In this document: piece after piece, positions 17,390 to 27,601 of the stretch
How the letters are laid out: each line of letters starts with the position of its first letter
Numbering within the stretch: position 1 is the first letter of the stretch
NCBI RefSeq assembly: GCF_007744075.1
Contig: NZ_CP036266.1
Location: 3,643,748 to 3,707,747, forward strand
From: Gimesia chilikensis
Lineage (GTDB): Bacteria; Planctomycetota; Planctomycetia; Planctomycetales; Planctomycetaceae
DNA length: 64,000 bases
Direction: 5' to 3'
Program-made: the position numbers and the translations under genes
Notes under the pieces: model-generated
What the model saw: only the letters and a program-made list of their open reading frames with translations
Databases searched by the model: none
Told to the model about the DNA's origin: nothing

Positions 17390-18862
17390 ATGCTGATCAT
17401 TCCAGGTCAATCAGGCAAGGAGCCGTGCGAGTCTCGAAGTCAAATTTCCCGTCGTGATCTGCTGCGGGTCGGCGGTTCCAGTATGATGGGTATGGGACTG
17501 GGAACCATGCTCCAGTTACAGGAAGCTGCGGCCAACAGTAATGAAGGCGGTGGCGGCCCCGGCTGGGCGAAAGCCAAAAGTGTTATTCTGATCTTCCTGC
17601 AGGGCGGTCCCAGTCATCTGGACCTGTGGGATCCCAAGGAAAACGTTCCCGATAACGTGCGGAGTGTCTTCCAGCCAATTTCGACAAAGCTGCCTGGTGT
17701 GCAGTTCACCGAACTCTTGCCGAATCTGGCGCAGCAGAACGACAAGTTCACCATGATCCGCTCCATGAGTTATACTCCCAAGGGGTTGTTTAATCATACT
17801 GCCGCCATCTATCAGATGCTGACCGGCTATACCACAGATAAGGTTAGCCCCTCCGGACAGCTGGAACCACCAAGTCCCAAAGACTTCCCGAACTTTGGGT
17901 CAAACATTATTCGTCTCCAGCCACCACAGGTCCCCATGCTGCCGTTCGTGATGCTTCCACGACCTCTGCAGGAGAGTAACGTGGTCGGGAAAGCCGGGAC
18001 AGCCGGATTCCTGGGACGTGCCTACGATCCGTACTATCTCTATCCGCCGGGAGACGATATGGATATGAACAAGATGGACCGGATCAGCGTCGATGATCTG
18101 AAGTTGCGTCCGGATGTCTACACTTCCCGGTTGCAGCGTCGTGCCAGTCTGCGGGATACCATCAACCAGGGTATGCCTCAGCTGAACAAGGCTGTCGAAG
18201 ATTACAAGCTGGATAAGTACTACTCACGGGCACTGGATCTGGTCATTTCGGGTCGAGCCCGCGATGCTTTTGCCCTGGATCAGGAGTCCGATGCCGTCCG
18301 CGACAAGTACGGTCGGAACACCTTTGGTCAGAGTCTCCTGCTGGCCCGTCGTCTGGTAGAAGCCGGGACTCGGGTGGTTGAAGTTGTCTGGCCAAAAGTC
18401 GCGAACTCGAATAACCATTCGTGGGACGTCCATACAGGATTGACAAATCGATTGAAGAACCAGTCTGCTCCCATGTTTGACCAGGGACTCGCCAGTCTGA
18501 TTTCTGACCTGTATGATCGGGGCACACTGGACGAAACACTGGTTGTGGCAGTGGGTGAATTTGGCCGCAGTCCTCAACGCGGTGTCAGTACTTCAGGGAA
18601 CTCAAACAGTGACGACGGTCGAGATCACTGGCCCTACTGCTACACTTCTCTGATGGCAGGGGCCGGGATGAAACGGGGATATGTTCACGGCGAATCCGAT
18701 AAGACCGGTTCCAGTCCGCGTAAGGATCCCGTTCATCCACGGGAACTGCTGGCAACGATCTATCATTCGTTCGGAATCAACCCCGAAACCATCGTCTATA
18801 ATCACCTGAATCAGCCACGCGAACTGGTGAAAGCACAAGCCGTTACCAAACTGATGGGATAA
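17390..18862 (+). CDS. DUF1501 family protein, Tat-exported
   Basis: A 490-residue protein with a twin-arginine leader ([10 protein letters not shown]) and a DUF1501 domain, part of the alkaline-phosphatase/sulfatase superfamily. [15 protein letters not shown] near residue 65 is the family's N-terminal signature, and GEFGRSP plus GRDHWPYC mark the C-terminal metal-site region. It is nearly always encoded next to DUF1549/DUF1553 proteins, as here, and is thought to act with them in the periplasm. GAGGAG lies 9 bases before the ATG. The start at 17390 leaves about 20 residues before the twin arginines. A terminator follows. Confidence 0.93.
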   Translation: MLIIPGQSGKEPCESRSQISRRDLLRVGGSSMMGMGLGTMLQLQEAAANSNEGGGGPGWAKAKSVILIFLQGGPSHLDLWDPKENVPDNVRSVFQPISTKLPGVQFTELLPNLAQQNDKFTMIRSMSYTPKGLFNHTAAIYQMLTGYTTDKVSPSGQLEPPSPKDFPNFGSNIIRLQPPQVPMLPFVMLPRPLQESNVVGKAGTAGFLGRAYDPYYLYPPGDDMDMNKMDRISVDDLKLRPDVYTSRLQRRASLRDTINQGMPQLNKAVEDYKLDKYYSRALDLVISGRARDAFALDQESDAVRDKYGRNTFGQSLLLARRLVEAGTRVVEVVWPKVANSNNHSWDVHTGLTNRLKNQSAPMFDQGLASLISDLYDRGTLDETLVVAVGEFGRSPQRGVSTSGNSNSDDGRDHWPYCYTSLMAGAGMKRGYVHGESDKTGSSPRKDPVHPRELLATIYHSFGINPETIVYNHLNQPRELVKAQAVTKLMG

Positions 18863-19260
18863 ACGGCTGACATAATTTTATCTCCAATCAGGCCTGTCTC
18901 TGTATTTCAGAGGCGGGCCTGTTTTTGTTAGTAGAGCGCAATTCTACGCGGCATTTCTGCTGCTGACACGAAATCGAAATCGTCTGTAGGCCAGGTAATT
19001 TCCTGAGAAAGATTTTAAAAAGAGAAAAACCGGACAATTTATACTTGAATTTATGAACCCAATGTGGTGTACAATGATTTAACAACGTCAGGGCTGACTT
19101 GGACAGAGTTGCAGGTTTTTGAAACCCGTGAAATTGATTCACAAACCGGGAACTCAATCCACCCCACATCGATCCTATTTGATGTTCTGACAGATCGCGC
19201 CAATTAAAAACTAATTGACTAACCAGACCGTCAGGCCCATTCTCATTTGCAGGATGGATT
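18863..19260. other. Intergenic region before the long MoxR-VWA gene run
   Basis: After the terminator at 18889-18926 about 330 bases remain without a credible ORF. They probably contain the promoter of the PQQ-propeller gene and so perhaps of the run that follows. I could not identify a promoter motif. Confidence 0.5.
18889..18926 (+). terminator. Intrinsic terminator after the DUF1501 gene
   Basis: CAGGCC..CTCTG (from 18889) pairs with CAGAG..GGGCCTG (to 18921), with small internal mismatches, followed by TTTTT at 18922-18926. It separates the DUF1549/DUF1501 unit from the next genes. Confidence 0.78.
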
Positions 19261-21420
19261 TTGTTGGATAAAGGTGCGCCCATTATCTGTTTACAGTTCA
19301 TAAATGATCGATTCACGCTCATCATCGGCTGGCTGATACTGCCAACTCTGCTGCTGATTCCCAGAGAGCTTCCCGGGCAAGTCGCTGTCGAAGTTGGCGT
19401 GGCCGAGGCTGCAGTGCAGCCCCCCGAGACGTCCCCACACAAGATTCCGGGTTTCAGTATTTCTGTCGATGAAAAGAAACTGAATCTGCTGGATGACTTT
19501 GAACGCTATGTGCGTCATCAGATGTGGGAAAAAGCATTGACGACGATCAAGGATCTGTCTGCTTCTCAATCCAGTTCCGCCCTGCTCCCGACTCAGGATG
19601 GTTTTCTGATCGATGCGAATCAGCGGATCTTTCGAGCCCTGACTTCACTTCCACCAGAAGGGCGAGAAGCATATCGACTCTTCTATGACGGCAAGGCCCG
19701 CAAGGAGTATGCTGAGCTCTCGGAAAAACATCCGTTGTATTCCGCTGATGCCGAAAAGCGGGCAACCGAGATTTATTACCAGTATTTTTTGACATCGATT
19801 GGTGATGAAGTCGCTGACCTGCTGGGAAATCAGGCTTTTGAACGGGGAGATTTTCATCAGGCAGCCGAATACTGGCGCTCGATTCTCGAGCATCATACTG
19901 ATACCAGCCTGCCAGAACTGGATTTGAATGTGAAACATGCGCTGGCGTTGATCCGAGGCGCACGAACAGAACGGGCTGCTGCAGCAATCGAGGTGATCGC
20001 TCAACAGTTTCCTGGTCAGAAAGTGACACTGGGAGGCAATGCCCTTGATCCGGTAGCTTATCTGAAGTCTTTACTGCCGCAGCAGAACGTGTCTTCTGTT
20101 GCTTCTTTGAAATCCAATGACCCAAAGTCGGTCTCTCAGTCATTCCAGTTACCCGATTCTGATTCTCAACCGCACTGGCAGTTGCATTTTCTGGATCAGA
20201 GTGTGGAACAGGCGCTGCAGAATTCTCAATCAGATTATTACGGCCGCAGCAAATCGTATGCAACCTACGTTCCTCCCATAGCCTTTGATCAGCAGCATGC
20301 CTATATAAACTACTATGGTGTCTGTTTTGGTCTCGATTTGAAGTCCGGGAAGCTGCTCTGGAGGAACGCTAAGTTCAAGGATCTGGGAAATCATTTCAAC
20401 AACTATAGTTTTCATCAGTCCAGCCATCTGAATCAGTATCATATTGCCGTGAGTGGAGATTATGTACTCGCTACTCTGATCCCTCAGAAGGAAATGAACC
20501 GTTACCGTGCCTGTTATCGGCTGGTTGCCTATCAGAAAAAGACGGGCAAACAAGTCTGGCAAACCAGTGCGAATAACGAAAGCTATATCTGTGAGCCTCT
20601 GGTGGTTGGAGAGCAGATTTACACAATCTCTCACCAGCAAAACAGTAAACAACTCAATTTGAGTTGCCTGTCGTTGAAGACGGGAAAGAAGGAGTGGGGG
20701 ATTCCCCTGGGATCTGTCGTGGCAGGCAGCTCTACAAACGGGATGGAAGACATGCCCTCTCCCGTGCTCAAACTGAATGGAGAGTCACTTCTGGTACTCA
20801 CCAATAATGGAGCACTGTTTGATATATCCCTGTCTGGCAGGTCTATCAACTGGGTATTCCGTTATCCCTATCCCGTGAATCAGACGACTTCCAATTATTA
20901 CTATGCAGCTGCCAAAGAGGAAGTACAACTGCATTCCAGAGGGCAGATGTACTGCGACAACAATCTGCTTTATTTTAAAGAAGAGGGGGCCAGCGAGGTC
21001 TATGCCCTGGATCTGGCTGCCAAAAAAGTGGTCTGGAAACGCCCCATCAAAGCGGCTGCTCAACTGGTGGGAATTGATGATCAAAATGTCTATCTGCTCT
21101 CCAGGGAACTGGAGGCATTGAGTCGCGAAACGAGCCGTCTGAACTGGGCGGTTTCTCTGCCTATCGCGGCAGGAGGCTTGAGTGCCGTCATTGATCCGCA
21201 GCATGCCTGGATATTTACCAGTCGGGGGATCTTCGAAATTTCGAAATCAAACGGGGATATTCTTGATATTTATCGCGGGCACGATCTGAGTTCGTTGGGA
21301 GGTGCAATCATCCTGAATCAGGGGTTAATGCTTTGTATCTCCAATCAGGCTGTGACCGCATACCCCTCCACTCCCGCTGGAAAACAGAAGTCAAAAGAAA
21401 CACCAACATCAGAACCTTAA
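19261..21420 (+). CDS. Secreted PQQ-like beta-propeller protein
   Basis: A 719-residue exported protein. The N-terminus has a hydrophobic segment (about residues 20-37) acting as signal peptide or anchor. Residues ~60-230 form a helical, TPR-like region (FERGDFHQAAEYWRSILEHH). From about 330 on there are PQQ-type propeller repeats: DLKSGKLLWR, KKTGKQVWQ, SLKTGKKEWG, DLAAKKVVWK. Such proteins act as scaffolds or dehydrogenase-like sensors in the envelope; no catalytic PQQ site can be assigned. The start is TTG at 19261 with AGGATGG just upstream; no ATG is available in this frame before the signal segment. The next gene begins 4 bases after the stop, so this is probably the first gene of the long plus-strand run. 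Confidence 0.85.
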   Translation: MLDKGAPIICLQFINDRFTLIIGWLILPTLLLIPRELPGQVAVEVGVAEAAVQPPETSPHKIPGFSISVDEKKLNLLDDFERYVRHQMWEKALTTIKDLSASQSSSALLPTQDGFLIDANQRIFRALTSLPPEGREAYRLFYDGKARKEYAELSEKHPLYSADAEKRATEIYYQYFLTSIGDEVADLLGNQAFERGDFHQAAEYWRSILEHHTDTSLPELDLNVKHALALIRGARTERAAAAIEVIAQQFPGQKVTLGGNALDPVAYLKSLLPQQNVSSVASLKSNDPKSVSQSFQLPDSDSQPHWQLHFLDQSVEQALQNSQSDYYGRSKSYATYVPPIAFDQQHAYINYYGVCFGLDLKSGKLLWRNAKFKDLGNHFNNYSFHQSSHLNQYHIAVSGDYVLATLIPQKEMNRYRACYRLVAYQKKTGKQVWQTSANNESYICEPLVVGEQIYTISHQQNSKQLNLSCLSLKTGKKEWGIPLGSVVAGSSTNGMEDMPSPVLKLNGESLLVLTNNGALFDISLSGRSINWVFRYPYPVNQTTSNYYYAAAKEEVQLHSRGQMYCDNNLLYFKEEGASEVYALDLAAKKVVWKRPIKAAAQLVGIDDQNVYLLSRELEALSRETSRLNWAVSLPIAAGGLSAVIDPQHAWIFTSRGIFEISKSNGDILDIYRGHDLSSLGGAIILNQGLMLCISNQAVTAYPSTPAGKQKSKETPTSEP

Positions 21421-21424
21421 TCAG

Positions 21425-22294
21425 ATGGAATGTAATATGTGTGGTAAGTTACTCCTGTCACAAAGTCGAAGCTTGTTTTTACTGGCGCTGGCTCTGCCCT
21501 GCTTTGCTCAACTGTCACCGGTCGCTGCTGAAGGTGAAACCGGGATTACCGTTGTAGGGACTGGCATTGTTGAACAGAAACCAACGGTCGTCGAAATGAC
21601 CGGACTGGTCATCGGTCAGGGCCAACTGGCGGGAGATGCTGTTACCAAGTATCACGGAAATCGACGCCGGGCCGAAGATGCATTTAAAAATCTGAAGATA
21701 CCAGGACTGGTCATTCAGGGGGATGGGATGTCACTCTACTCGTCCTTAAATGCCAGTCAGATGCAGGCCATGATGCGGGGCATGGCTGTGAATAATACGC
21801 AGTCTCAGGAGTTATCGGTCTCAGAAACACTCAAGTTACGTCTGACGGGAGTTGATAAGCTGAGCTCCGAAGAACTGCTGGAAATGATCGTTCGGATTGT
21901 TGATGCCGGCAAAGATGCGGGAGTGGTGATTGGTAATGATACGACTCCCATGGTGCCGGGAACATATAACGCTTCAAAAGCACGCAACACGATGGTTGCC
22001 TTTAAAATTCAAAACGTGGAAGACTTGAAAAACAAAGCTTATGCAAAGGCCCTGGAAGATGCACGCTCTCAGGCGGAGGCACTGGCAAAACTGGCAGGCG
22101 GCAAACTCGGGAAAGTTGTGGCCATTAATACGGTGGATCCAAACCAAAAGAGCAGCGACAGTTCCAGTCAGATGCTGGCACAATATCTGGCTGTGCTGGG
22201 GATGGGGGTCGGTCAGTCCGAGGAGCAGTCCTCTGCACTAATGAAAGCGATCCCTGTCTCTGCTGTCGTTCGCGTTACTTATGCTCTCGAATGA
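21425..22294 (+). CDS. SIMPL domain (DUF541) secreted protein
   Basis: A 289-residue exported protein. A signal peptide spans about residues 12-33 (LLALALPCFAQLS). The rest is a SIMPL/DUF541 domain: ITVVGTGIVEQKPTVVEMTG at its start, KAYAKALEDARSQAEALAKLAGGKLGKVV near the C-terminus (seen here in pieces), and VVRVTYAL at the end. The family forms oligomeric periplasmic proteins of unknown general role, linked in other bacteria to oxidative stress. The gene starts 4 bases after the propeller gene stop and is 23 bases before the next gene, so the three are co-transcribed. An internal ATG at 21437 is an alternative start. Confidence 0.88.
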   Translation: MECNMCGKLLLSQSRSLFLLALALPCFAQLSPVAAEGETGITVVGTGIVEQKPTVVEMTGLVIGQGQLAGDAVTKYHGNRRRAEDAFKNLKIPGLVIQGDGMSLYSSLNASQMQAMMRGMAVNNTQSQELSVSETLKLRLTGVDKLSSEELLEMIVRIVDAGKDAGVVIGNDTTPMVPGTYNASKARNTMVAFKIQNVEDLKNKAYAKALEDARSQAEALAKLAGGKLGKVVAINTVDPNQKSSDSSSQMLAQYLAVLGMGVGQSEEQSSALMKAIPVSAVVRVTYALE

Positions 22295-22317
22295 ATTCTC
22301 AATAAAACGGGCGTCAA

Positions 22318-23361
22318 ATGAGTATTTCTGTAATCATCAGGATTGTTGCCGGTGGGCTGTTTCTGCTGTGTAGCTTTACGCAGATCCCGGCGCAAGAAAT
22401 TCTGCCCCGGCACGTCACTCCTGCAACCGTCAAGTCAATTCAACGGGGGCTTGACTATCTGGCGAAACAGCAGACAACCAGTGGTAGTTTTCAAACAACC
22501 CAGGATGGTAGTACCTATCCTGTCTCGATGACTTCGCTGGCAGGAATCGCCTTTCTGGCAAATGGAAATACGTCGACCCGGGGGCCTTACGCCGATCAGG
22601 TTCGGAAAGCGACTGAGTACGTACTGAGTCAGGCCCAGCAAAATGGACTGATCGCAGCCGGCGCGGAAAATGGGCGCCCCATGTACGGGCATGGATTCTC
22701 GTTGCTGTTTCTCTCCAGCGTATACGGGATGGAGACAGACGCAAAAGTCCGCGCCCGGATTGCCAAAGTGGTCAAGGATGGAATCCAGTTGACCTCTTCG
22801 GGACAGAGCCCTTTAGGAGGCTGGATTTATACCCCGGGGGGAGGAGATGAAGGCAGTGTGACCGTCACCCAGATGCAGGGACTCCGGGCTGCGCACAATG
22901 CCGGCTTTACCGTACCCAAGGGGACGATTCAGAATGCGGTCCGGTATCTGGAACTCTGTCAGACGCCTGAGGGAGGAATCCGCTACTCATATCATTCTGG
23001 TAATGATACCCGTCTGCCAATATCCGCTGCCGCGATTACCTGTCTCTATTCTGCCGGGGAATATGAATCACCGCTGGCCGAAGAATGTATGGAATATGTT
23101 TACGGACAGTTCAAAAACCGAAAAAGTGGATTTCAGTCGGGACATTATTTTTATTTGAACCTGTATGCATCGCAGGCGTTTTACCAGGCAGGCGATGATT
23201 ATTGGGATGCCTACTTCCCGGGGCAACGCGACAGTCTCATCAAATCACAGGCATCCAACGGCAGCTGGAACGGCGATGGCGTCGGTCCCATTTTTGGAAC
23301 CAGCGTCGCCTTAATCGTTTTACAACTGCCTTATAAGTTTTTGCCAATATATCAACGTTAA
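22318..23361 (+). CDS. Secreted prenyltransferase/squalene-oxidase-repeat protein
   Basis: A 347-residue protein with a signal peptide (about residues 1-24) followed by repeats of the alpha/alpha-barrel type found in terpene cyclases and prenyltransferases: AVxYLExCQTPEGGIRYS, LIKSQASNGSWNGDG and SLAGIAFLANG. The DxDD acid motif of squalene-hopene cyclases is absent, and the protein is half the length of those enzymes and exported. It is therefore unlikely to be a terpene cyclase; the fold probably serves binding, as in complement-like or other secreted barrels. It sits between the SIMPL gene and moxR. Confidence 0.82.
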   Translation: MSISVIIRIVAGGLFLLCSFTQIPAQEILPRHVTPATVKSIQRGLDYLAKQQTTSGSFQTTQDGSTYPVSMTSLAGIAFLANGNTSTRGPYADQVRKATEYVLSQAQQNGLIAAGAENGRPMYGHGFSLLFLSSVYGMETDAKVRARIAKVVKDGIQLTSSGQSPLGGWIYTPGGGDEGSVTVTQMQGLRAAHNAGFTVPKGTIQNAVRYLELCQTPEGGIRYSYHSGNDTRLPISAAAITCLYSAGEYESPLAEECMEYVYGQFKNRKSGFQSGHYFYLNLYASQAFYQAGDDYWDAYFPGQRDSLIKSQASNGSWNGDGVGPIFGTSVALIVLQLPYKFLPIYQR

Positions 23362-23411
23362 TCGACATGTATTGTGACCAGCAGACAGGCTGGTAGAACA
23401 GGGAGTGAATC

Positions 23412-24464
23412 TTGTCTGAAATGAAAACAGCACCAGATATGGCAGCTTTGGAGAAGCTCAAAGCCGCTCAGGAACGGATTCGCGAACAGATTCGCACGGT
23501 CGTCGTTGGTCAGGATGATGTCGTCGAGCAGTTGCTGGTCAGTATTCTTGCAGGGGGACACTGTATTCTGGAAGGAGTCCCGGGCCTGGCGAAGACGTTG
23601 CTGGTCTCGACGCTGGCTAAAAGTCTGTCACTGGACTTCGGTCGTATCCAGTTCACTCCCGACCTGATGCCCGCCGATATTACCGGAACCGATGTGATTT
23701 ACGAAGATCGACAGACTGGAACGCGTGAGTTCCGATTTATTGAAGGGCCGATTTTCACCAATCTGTTACTGGCAGATGAAATTAACCGGACACCGCCCAA
23801 AACACAGGCGGCTTTACTGCAGGGGATGCAGGAAAAGAACATTTCCGCAGGGACGAAGCATTATCAGCTTCCCCGGCCGTTTTTTGTGCTTGCAACCCAG
23901 AACCCGATTGAACAGGAAGGGACCTACCCCCTTCCCGAAGCGCAGCTGGACCGGTTTTTGATGAAGATTATCGTCCAGTATCCCACGCGCGATGAAGAAA
24001 GACAGATATATAAAACAGTGACTGGAGAAGAACAGTCGGAGCCGGAAGCCACCTTGACGGGAGAAGAAGTTCTGGAACTCCAGCATCTGGTACGCCGGGT
24101 TCCTATCAGCGATTTTCTGGTGGATTACACGATGGACCTGATCCGGGCGACACGCCGTGACAGCGAAGATGCTCCGGAGTTCATTAATCGCTGGGTACTC
24201 TGGGGAGCGGGGCCACGTGGCGGCCAGTCGCTGATTCTGGCAGCCAAGGCCCGGGCTGCTCTGTATGGTCGCCCTGAAGTCTCTGTGGAAGATCTGCAGG
24301 CGGTTGCCAAGGCCGTTTTGCGCCACCGGATTGTTCTGTCATACAACGCCGAGTCGGAAGGCCAGACGCCGGATACCGTAATTGAAAAACTGATCGCGGA
24401 AACTCCATTGCACCAAAGCACTGCCGGAAAGGATGGTCAGTTTGAACACATACTTAAATCCTGA
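23412..24464 (+). CDS. MoxR-family AAA+ ATPase
   Basis: A 350-residue cytoplasmic AAA+ ATPase. It has a Walker A in GVPGLAKT, the family hallmark, a Walker B in LLADEINR, and sensor 1 in LATQNPIEQEGTYPLPEAQLDRF (the classic MoxR block, here given as its known pieces). MoxR proteins are chaperones that act with VWA-domain partners, loading metals or assembling complexes; DUF58 and two VWA proteins follow at once. The start is TTG at 23412, with GGGAG 6 bases upstream; an in-frame ATG at 23421 is the alternative. The end overlaps the DUF58 gene by 32 bases. Confidence 0.94.
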   Translation: MSEMKTAPDMAALEKLKAAQERIREQIRTVVVGQDDVVEQLLVSILAGGHCILEGVPGLAKTLLVSTLAKSLSLDFGRIQFTPDLMPADITGTDVIYEDRQTGTREFRFIEGPIFTNLLLADEINRTPPKTQAALLQGMQEKNISAGTKHYQLPRPFFVLATQNPIEQEGTYPLPEAQLDRFLMKIIVQYPTRDEERQIYKTVTGEEQSEPEATLTGEEVLELQHLVRRVPISDFLVDYTMDLIRATRRDSEDAPEFINRWVLWGAGPRGGQSLILAAKARAALYGRPEVSVEDLQAVAKAVLRHRIVLSYNAESEGQTPDTVIEKLIAETPLHQSTAGKDGQFEHILKS

Positions 24465-25440
24465 GATCGCAGGCAGTCTGGCCGGGATTGGGTTCAAGGC
24501 CCGCCAACCTGTTGAGGGTTCGATTGCTGGACTGCACCGCAGTCCCCTGCACGGTCTGTCTCCGGAATTTGCCGACTATCGCAGCTACACGCCCGGTGAT
24601 GATTTGAAGAACCTGGACTGGAAAGCGTATGCCCGTTCGGACCGGTTTTACATTAAACGTTTCGAAGAAGAGTCAAATCTACGCGCGGTGTTTATTGTTG
24701 ATTCTTCGGCCTCGATGAAGTACGGCGGTCCTGACTTTTCCAAGTATGATTGTGCAGCAACAATCGCCGTCTCGCTGTCATCTGTTTTATTGAAACAGCG
24801 TGATGCCGTCGGACTGGCGATACTTAATGATCGTGTTCAGGAAGATCTGCGGACAGGGAGTACTGCCTCCCATCTGGCTAAATTCATGGAAGTACTGCAG
24901 CAGACCGAACTCCAGGGAGAAACCGACATTGGCCCGGCTGTCGCCCAGGTCGCGGATCAGATTCACCGTCGAGGCATCGTTGTGGTCCTGTCTGATCTGC
25001 TGACACCGCTGGATCGATTTTACGAGTCGCTGGGTAAACTGCAGTACGCAGGGCATGAGGTGATTGTGATGCACGTACTGCACCGTGATGAGGTTGAGCT
25101 TCCATTCAAAGATTCTGTGATCTTCAAGGATATCGAAGGCGAAGAAGAGATCTTTGCCGAACCATGGGCCTTTCATAAAGCGTATCAGGCAGCCATGGAA
25201 GAGTTTATTCAGGAGACACGCCAGCGCTGTCAGTTTTGTGGCATCGACTACCTGCAGATATTTACTGACGCCAATTTGAGCAGAGTTTTGAGCAGCTATT
25301 TACACAATCGGCAGTTTGGAGGTGCGAAAACACATCGAGGACGAATGGCGTCTCTCGGTGGATCTGCCGGTTCAGATAATCAGACTTTAGACTCCCCTGC
25401 TCTCGATTCCAGAGCAGGTCAACCATCAGAAAGTGAGTAA
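24433..25440 (+). CDS. DUF58 domain protein
   Basis: A 335-residue cytoplasmic protein. DUF58 lies in the first half (RSYTPGDDLKNLDWKAYAR, then RFYIKRFEEESN) and is followed by a VWA-like fold with VDSSASM in place of the metal site. DUF58 proteins are regular partners of MoxR ATPases. The ATG at 24433 overlaps the moxR end by 32 bases; a weak AAGG lies just upstream. The last 40 residues are low-complexity and polar. BatA-like VWA follows 9 bases after the stop. Confidence 0.92.
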   Translation: MVSLNTYLNPEIAGSLAGIGFKARQPVEGSIAGLHRSPLHGLSPEFADYRSYTPGDDLKNLDWKAYARSDRFYIKRFEEESNLRAVFIVDSSASMKYGGPDFSKYDCAATIAVSLSSVLLKQRDAVGLAILNDRVQEDLRTGSTASHLAKFMEVLQQTELQGETDIGPAVAQVADQIHRRGIVVVLSDLLTPLDRFYESLGKLQYAGHEVIVMHVLHRDEVELPFKDSVIFKDIEGEEEIFAEPWAFHKAYQAAMEEFIQETRQRCQFCGIDYLQIFTDANLSRVLSSYLHNRQFGGAKTHRGRMASLGGSAGSDNQTLDSPALDSRAGQPSESE

Positions 25441-25449
25441 ATAGTTTCA

Positions 25450-27591
25450 ATGCATTTTCTGGCTCCCTTACTTCTGACGGGAACGGTTCTGGCAACCGCA
25501 CCGATCATTATTCACCTGCTAAACCGCAGACGGTTTATCCGCGTGGACTGGGCGCCCATGGAATATCTGAAGTTAACCTTGAAGACAAATCGTCGGCGCT
25601 TACGGCTGGAACAGTGGCTCTTGCTTGCGATTCGAACGCTGGCGGTTCTGGCTCTGTTTCTGGCGGTGGCGCGTCCCATCAGTTCAGGCACAAATCTGGC
25701 CGGATTTCTGGCGGTAGAAGGTCGGGCAAGCCGCGTGATCATTCTGGATGATTCTCTGAGTATGTCTTATCAGACCGGCGAACAGTCTGCCTTCAGCCGG
25801 GCACAAAATGCAGTTCGACAGGTATTGAACCAGTTGGGACCACAGGATTCGGTATCGGTGGTACTGGCTTCTCAACCGGAGCAACCACTCGTGCGGATGG
25901 CACATCTGACAGAGAAAGAGCGGGACCAGTTGATTGCGCGCATCAATGAGATTAATTCCAGCCAGATGGCCAGTCACTGGATTTCTACCTTAGAGGAAGT
26001 AGATCGCCAACTGAAAGAAGCCACATTCCCGATTAAAGAAGTGATTGTTGTTACCGATCTCTGGTCGGCCGGTTGGACTTCTGAAGTGCGCGATCTTTGT
26101 GACCGTTGGTCGGGCGAACAAGTAACGTTGCGATTTATCGATATCGGAAATGAGCCGACGGGGAACCGTGTACTACGTTCGCTTGATCAGGACAGCCGGA
26201 TTGCACTGGTCGATCAGGAAGTTAAATTGACTGCCGTCATCGAGAATTCCAGTACAGAACCGCTTAAGTCAGGTCAGGCATTGTTAGACGTGGACGGAAA
26301 TGTTACTCCAGTGACCCTGCCTGAAATTCCAGCAGAAAAAACGGTGACCGTTCCCGTGAGTGTGCGATTTGATGAACCGGGTCAGCATGTCGTAACTCTA
26401 TCCATTCCTGCAGATTCCTTGATGGAAGACAACGTTCGCAGCAAACTGATCAATGTTCGTCAGATGGTCGATGTCGTTCTCGTTGATGGCGAACCGGGGC
26501 TGAATCCCTTCGAGAGTGAAACTGATTTTCTGGCGCTGGCTCTGTCAGCCGGAAATTCAAACTGGCAGGTGACACAAACGGAAAGTTCAACCTGGAAGTC
26601 ACAGTTATTGACAGCCCCGGATCTGATCGTCCTGGCAAATGTGGATCAGCTGTCAAAGGAGCGCGTCGCCGAACTGGAAGAACTGGTCTCGCTGGGAACC
26701 GGTTTAATGATTTTTGCCGGCGATCAGTGTGACTTGCAACTTTATAACGAACGACTTTTTAAAGGGGGAAATGGACTCCTTCCGGCAAAAATCAATCAGA
26801 TTCGAGATTTGCAGGCGCAAGGGCTGGTTATCGAACCAATCGCTGATTCTCCGATTGAGTTACTGAAGAACCTGACTCCGGAACTGTTGAGTCGGGTGCG
26901 TCCCCATCGATTTGCGGATGTTGTTCTGGAGCAAGGTGAAGGACAGCGTCAGGTTAACGTGTTGGCACGCTGGAATGATCCCCAGCAGTCTCCTGCAGTT
27001 CTGGAAAAGCGTTTTGGTGAAGGTCGCGTCCTGTTCTGGACCGTTTCAGCAGATAAAAGCTGGAGCGACTGGCCAGCAGAGGCGAGTTTTGTTCTGGCAA
27101 TGCGGTTAGCGGCACAGGAAATCGCGGCAGAAATTCAACGGGGCGAGAATCTGATTGCCGGTGAACCGATCCACCTGGAACTGGAGACGATCACCGCACC
27201 TCAGGCTGGAGAACTGGTCTGGCTGGATCGTGATCTGAAACCCCAGGAAGTCCGTTTTGGTACGGAAGGTGAATCGAAAACAATTCTCAGCTCCGATCCG
27301 ATTCGTTTCTCAGGCGTCGTGGAAGCAACGTGGCAAGGCACACAATCTGGCGGGCAGACTCAGAAATTTGCCATCAATGCGAATGTGGAAGATTCATTGC
27401 AGGAAAGGCTGAATGAGCAGGAATTGCAGCAGTATCTGGGGCGCATGCCTTTAAAGCTGATTCGTTATCAGGGAAAAGAAATGGACTTATCGACAGCCGG
27501 GACTGAATTATGGCGATATCTGGCAGTCGTATTACTGGGTTGTCTGATTTCCGAGAGTATGCTGGCGGCCTGGATTGGTCGTCGTCGCTAA
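25450..27591 (+). CDS. BatA-type membrane protein with VWA domain
   Basis: A 713-residue membrane protein. The N-terminal ~80 residues match the BatA/double-transmembrane domain (LAPLLLTGTVLATAPIIIHLLNRRR, then a second helix with LAIRTLAVLALFLAVARP). A VWA domain follows with DDSLSMS (DxSxS). The middle has Ig-like and Rossmann-like parts (VDVVLVDGEPG), and a final helix near residues 685-705 returns to the membrane, ending in RRR. It is a typical partner of MoxR and DUF58 in Planctomycetes and Bacteroidetes. The next gene begins within about 10 bases of the stop. Confidence 0.9.
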   Translation: MHFLAPLLLTGTVLATAPIIIHLLNRRRFIRVDWAPMEYLKLTLKTNRRRLRLEQWLLLAIRTLAVLALFLAVARPISSGTNLAGFLAVEGRASRVIILDDSLSMSYQTGEQSAFSRAQNAVRQVLNQLGPQDSVSVVLASQPEQPLVRMAHLTEKERDQLIARINEINSSQMASHWISTLEEVDRQLKEATFPIKEVIVVTDLWSAGWTSEVRDLCDRWSGEQVTLRFIDIGNEPTGNRVLRSLDQDSRIALVDQEVKLTAVIENSSTEPLKSGQALLDVDGNVTPVTLPEIPAEKTVTVPVSVRFDEPGQHVVTLSIPADSLMEDNVRSKLINVRQMVDVVLVDGEPGLNPFESETDFLALALSAGNSNWQVTQTESSTWKSQLLTAPDLIVLANVDQLSKERVAELEELVSLGTGLMIFAGDQCDLQLYNERLFKGGNGLLPAKINQIRDLQAQGLVIEPIADSPIELLKNLTPELLSRVRPHRFADVVLEQGEGQRQVNVLARWNDPQQSPAVLEKRFGEGRVLFWTVSADKSWSDWPAEASFVLAMRLAAQEIAAEIQRGENLIAGEPIHLELETITAPQAGELVWLDRDLKPQEVRFGTEGESKTILSSDPIRFSGVVEATWQGTQSGGQTQKFAINANVEDSLQERLNEQELQQYLGRMPLKLIRYQGKEMDLSTAGTELWRYLAVVLLGCLISESMLAAWIGRRR

Positions 27592-27601
27592 AGAAAGAGT
27601 T

